Below, one piece after another: positions 17,703-20,439 of a stretch of DNA of 20,439 bases. The translations under genes were made by a program, and so were the position numbers. The stretch comes from Sphingobacteriales bacterium (GTDB taxonomy: Bacteria; Bacteroidota; Bacteroidia; Chitinophagales; UBA2359), in NCBI GenBank assembly GCA_016711285.1, contig JADJTG010000006.1:1-20439 (forward strand), read 5' to 3'. The first letter of the stretch is position 1, and each line of letters opens with the position of its first letter. The notes under the pieces were generated by a model that saw only the letters and a program-made list of their open reading frames with translations, searched no databases and was not told the origin of the DNA.

Positions 17703-17725
17703 ATTATTTATAATTTGTAGTGTTC

Positions 17726-19560
17726 TTAATCGCGCATAAAGTCAATTTTGTAGCAACTGTTGCAACAATTTTCGCCGCTGACGATTATGGGACAACAACT
17801 GCTGTCGGTACAGTTGGTATCTAAAAAAGCACCATTGAGGCGTATAACGGTAGCTGCCCACCGCCGTAATAGTGTAGTATTGTGCAGTAAGCTCCGGCAA
17901 TGGTTTCGTATTGTTGCGTGGTTTCATTGAGCTGATGCCACTGATATTGATTAGCTCCATCAGCGCACTTACTTCTATTGAAATTACTTCATTGTTGCAT
18001 ACTTTGTAGGGGTAGTAATACAAGTACCCTGCCTGTTGAGGTTGATACATCTATCCCCACTTCCAAAGAGTCCATTTCTATTCTGTATGCCTTCTGTTTG
18101 GCAACGGCGGTGAGGTTGAGCGTAACCTCTGCTCCTGCTCCAATTCTCTGCATCAACGTCCAGGTGTCGGTAGCAGCATCATAAATACCCTGCGGATTAT
18201 TTTGAGATAATATTGCACGCCCAAAGGCAGCAAATCGCTGATAATGACGGAGTCCCACAGCTGTTGTACCCAAATTGGTGACGCATAGGTCAAATTAACC
18301 TGCCCCTCACAAGGCACAATTTCACTATCGCGGCTGATTTGCAACAACAAGGCTTCGGCTTCCTGCATAACTCCGCGCTCATACGCTCCTACATCATAAG
18401 TTTGGTCGGTGGGTAAGGCATTGCGGTAGTAATCTTGATTGCCATCGTCAATATTGAGATAATCAAAAATAGCGACTCCTTGATTGATGAGCGGCGATAG
18501 CGGCTGCAAATAATATTGCCACAAGCGGGCCGGTGTTCAAAAAGTTCCGGACTGCCCACTGTGCCGCCGCCGCCTGCATCGTAGAGCAATGGATTGACAT
18601 TAAATCCCGGTATTTGTACCATCTATCAACGCTCCTGAAAAACACCGTTGCGCCACTCTTCCAACAGTGGTAAATTTTATCCCAGCGCATATAAAATACT
18701 AAATTACCATCAACAGCCCAATAATTATTGCCCCAAAATTTCACATCGGCATTGAGGCGGCTTTTGACGGTTTCGGTAGTGCCATTGGTAATAAATATAT
18801 TGTTGAATACTTTGGTATCATAAAAAAGGGTCGGTTTGAATTTCTATCGCACCGCCTGTGCCCGAAGTAGTAGGCAGCATCTTTATATACAGTATTATTG
18901 TGTATATCCACATTATGGGGCGTGGTAGTGCTCGGCATCGCAAGCCCACAAATGAATACTGGAATAATAGGAGTTTTCATCGTTTTCGGATATATGTTGT
19001 AGCGGATAATATTGTTGTAAAAGGGCGTGCTTAGAAAACTGTGCTATCAGATAGGCGGGTTATAGTTTGTCGTGCGAATAATTGTATTAAACACCAGGGT
19101 TGGTAACGCCGCCGTCCAAATCAAAGCCGCCGCCGTCAATGGTAGTAGAATTGTTGCGGTGCGACTCGCAATATTGAATGAGGGCATTGTTGGTATCCCA
19201 CAAATGCAACAGGTCGGAAGGTAATTATTGATTTTCGCCATTGTTTATACGATTCGCAATATTCTATTACAACGCCATCCACCACTATTTGTATACCGCT
19301 GCCCGAGTGCTGCCACGAGTCGGTGATACCCCGATTGTTATACGTTTATACAATAACCGATATAAGGAAATCCCGAAGGCACTCAATCAGTTGCATTTTA
19401 CATTCCAACGATCAGTCAACTCACCTCGGCGTGCAGGTTGTCGTGCGAAGAACAACCTACGATGTCAAAATCTATAAAACCGCTCCGCGAGCATTCATCG
19501 TATCCCGCCGCTACTATGCGAATACCCGCATCTTTAAAGCAAAAATTTAAAGTTTTCTAA
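17726..19560 (-). CDS. Secreted right-handed beta-helix protein with choice-of-anchor Q and DUF11-like regions (heavily frameshifted)
   Basis: Fragments in several frames rebuild one large protein. Beta-helix turns appear as DGGGFDLDGGVTN, NYSHDKL, YLIAQF and SSIHLWACDAEHYHAPYNVD followed by IHNNTVYK, then TKVFNNIFITNGTTETVKSR and NADVKFWGNNYW. Next comes INQGVAIFDYLNIDDGNQDY ending DVGAYERG, the pattern of the choice-of-anchor Q domain. A DUF11-like module follows: QVNLTYA, GTTAVGDSVIISDLLPLGVQ and EVTLNLTAVAKQKAYRIEMD. The C-terminus is cysteine-rich, around CTDSSCCPIIVSGENCCNSC, ending KIDFMRD with a TAA at 17726. The upstream limit is unclear because shifts occur about every 100-200 nt. 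The protein is probably extracellular and may bind or cleave polysaccharide, but no lyase catalytic residues could be assigned. No classic type IX sorting domain is visible. Confidence 0.75.
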
Positions 19561-20329
19561 CCTAAAATTTCTCAATTTGGTATTGTGGGCAAAGTATTAA
19601 AAACATAGACTCCGGGCATTTTGTAAGTGTATAAACCGATACCTCTGCGCTATAATATTTTAAATGAATACCCTCCCTATCGCTGATTAAAACAGCGCAA
19701 CTGTCGCCTACAAAAATGGTAGCACGCGCTCTGACGCATCGCTGCCGTTATGAAATAGCCTAACAACAGGGTTTTCAGGGTGTACACCACTATCATTAGG
19801 TTGAGTTTGAGCGTTGCCGTAAAAAGTTTTTATAGGCTTCCAAAAATAAGGTATCTATAAGGCTCAAGTATGCAGATTAACAACTTGAAGTGTTTATAAC
19901 ATACTATAAATAGAGTTCCGTTATTTCAGATAATCATCAACAAAGGTTGACATAACAATCAGTACCCTGCAAAGAAAAATGAACTAAATGCCAATATTAT
20001 AGGTACATAAGTAAAATTTTCATATGAGAGTTTCAAGGATTGATTAATCAAAAAATTCTTGTTCCCCGTTTATTCATTAAAGACTGCCTAATCTACAAAG
20101 CAATATACGGACAGAGTAAGAATAAAATTTTAAAAAACATCACAAATGATTAAAAATCAAAATTATTTATAAAATAAAAACGATTATTAAATATATTATT
20201 TATTCAGGGTATAAAACATCACCATACCCTCACATATTCCAAGTGTATGTTTATGTTGAACAGTGTTGTACTTCTTTTCACATCTCTTTTGATTTGTTGG
20301 GTTTTTGTTTATTTATATTCGCTGAAGAT
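19561..20329. other. No confident gene; possible upstream part of the beta-helix gene, then AT-rich sequence
   Basis: Between about 19560 and 19870 the minus strand gives short protein-like runs (QTQPNDSGVHPENPVVRLFH, FVGDSCAVLISDREGIHLKY) in different frames. They could be the damaged start of the beta-helix gene or a separate small gene. From 19870 on I see only AT-rich sequence. A six-base hairpin, GGGTAT/ATACCC at 20207-20229, could be a weak terminator for the fragment at the right edge. Confidence 0.5.
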
Positions 20330-20439
20330 CTAAGTTACCATTGTTTCGCTAACAAAATCAATATGTTTCAGATTCATGTTCTCTTCTATTATGTGATGGA
20401 TAGGTGTCTTTTGTTGTCGGTTCAAATCTTTGCGCACAA
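20330..20439 (-). CDS. Possible C-terminal fragment of a gene entering from the right edge
   Basis: One minus-strand frame is open from the edge for about 35 codons. It contains VRKDLNRQQKTPIHHIIEEN and ends HIDFVSETMVT with a TAG at 20330. The composition looks protein-like, but it is short and I recognise no family. It may equally be a chance open frame. Confidence 0.25.
   Translation of the reverse strand, partial: VRKDLNRQQKTPIHHIIEENMNLKHIDFVSETMVT

Noticed and set aside
1..20439. tRNA, rRNA or insertion sequences
   Set aside because: I found no tRNA cloverleaf, no rRNA segment, no transposase and no terminal inverted repeats by eye; a covariance or profile search could still reveal a small one.

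Overview
The window looks like a piece of a Bacteroidota chromosome (Saprospirales, Chitinophagales or Cytophagales-like). The reasons are a fused E1 alpha/beta dehydrogenase, a YbbR-coaE gene pair, a GWxTD-domain protein, a Bacteroidota-type TPR-like helical protein, a lipoprotein with a Bacteroidota-style export signal after its cysteine, and the lack of Shine-Dalgarno sequences. Most genes are interrupted by one- or two-base shifts, many of them at homopolymer runs. The shifts are densest in the outer ~3 kb on each side and almost absent from about 9.4 to 14.0 kb. I read most of them as consensus errors in an assembly, not gene decay.

Layout. 1-3050 (minus): DNA polymerase III alpha (dnaE), running off the left edge and badly broken. 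3271-3644: nineteen tandem copies of a 20-bp AT-rich unit between divergent dnaE and rimM. 3645-4176 (plus): rimM. 4233-5768 (minus): coaE and a YbbR-like protein. 5946-7995 (minus): fused 2-oxoacid dehydrogenase E1. 8261-9309 (plus): family 2 glycosyltransferase. 9316-14061 (minus): a polymorphic-toxin locus. 14375-15787 (plus): GWxTD-domain protein. About 15790-17315 (minus): TPR-like helical protein. 17472-17653: 58-bp tandem repeats. 17726 to about 19560 (minus): secreted beta-helix protein. 19560-20439: AT-rich sequence with at most a gene fragment at the edge.

The toxin locus is the exciting part. A full-length predicted surface lipoprotein toxin (12015-14061) ends in a pre-toxin segment and an AHH-type HNH nuclease tip. 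Its putative immunity gene follows 5 nt later, then a strong terminator. Directly downstream lies a second, headless cassette. It has no signal peptide, no promoter and no ATG before the conserved block. It begins with a 338-bp block about 96% identical to the middle of the full-length toxin. It then carries an unrelated uncharacterised tip, a 4-nt-overlapping membrane immunity gene, and a near copy of the same terminator. One crossover between the two in-frame blocks would replace the nuclease tip and its immunity gene with the new pair. The edge of the headless cassette is a hybrid: it joins a 38-bp piece of the toxin gene's own leader to the inner block across a short shared sequence. This suggests how such silent cassettes are made. 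A G9 run in the signal-peptide region puts the lipoprotein one base out of frame, which is either an error or a phase-variation switch.
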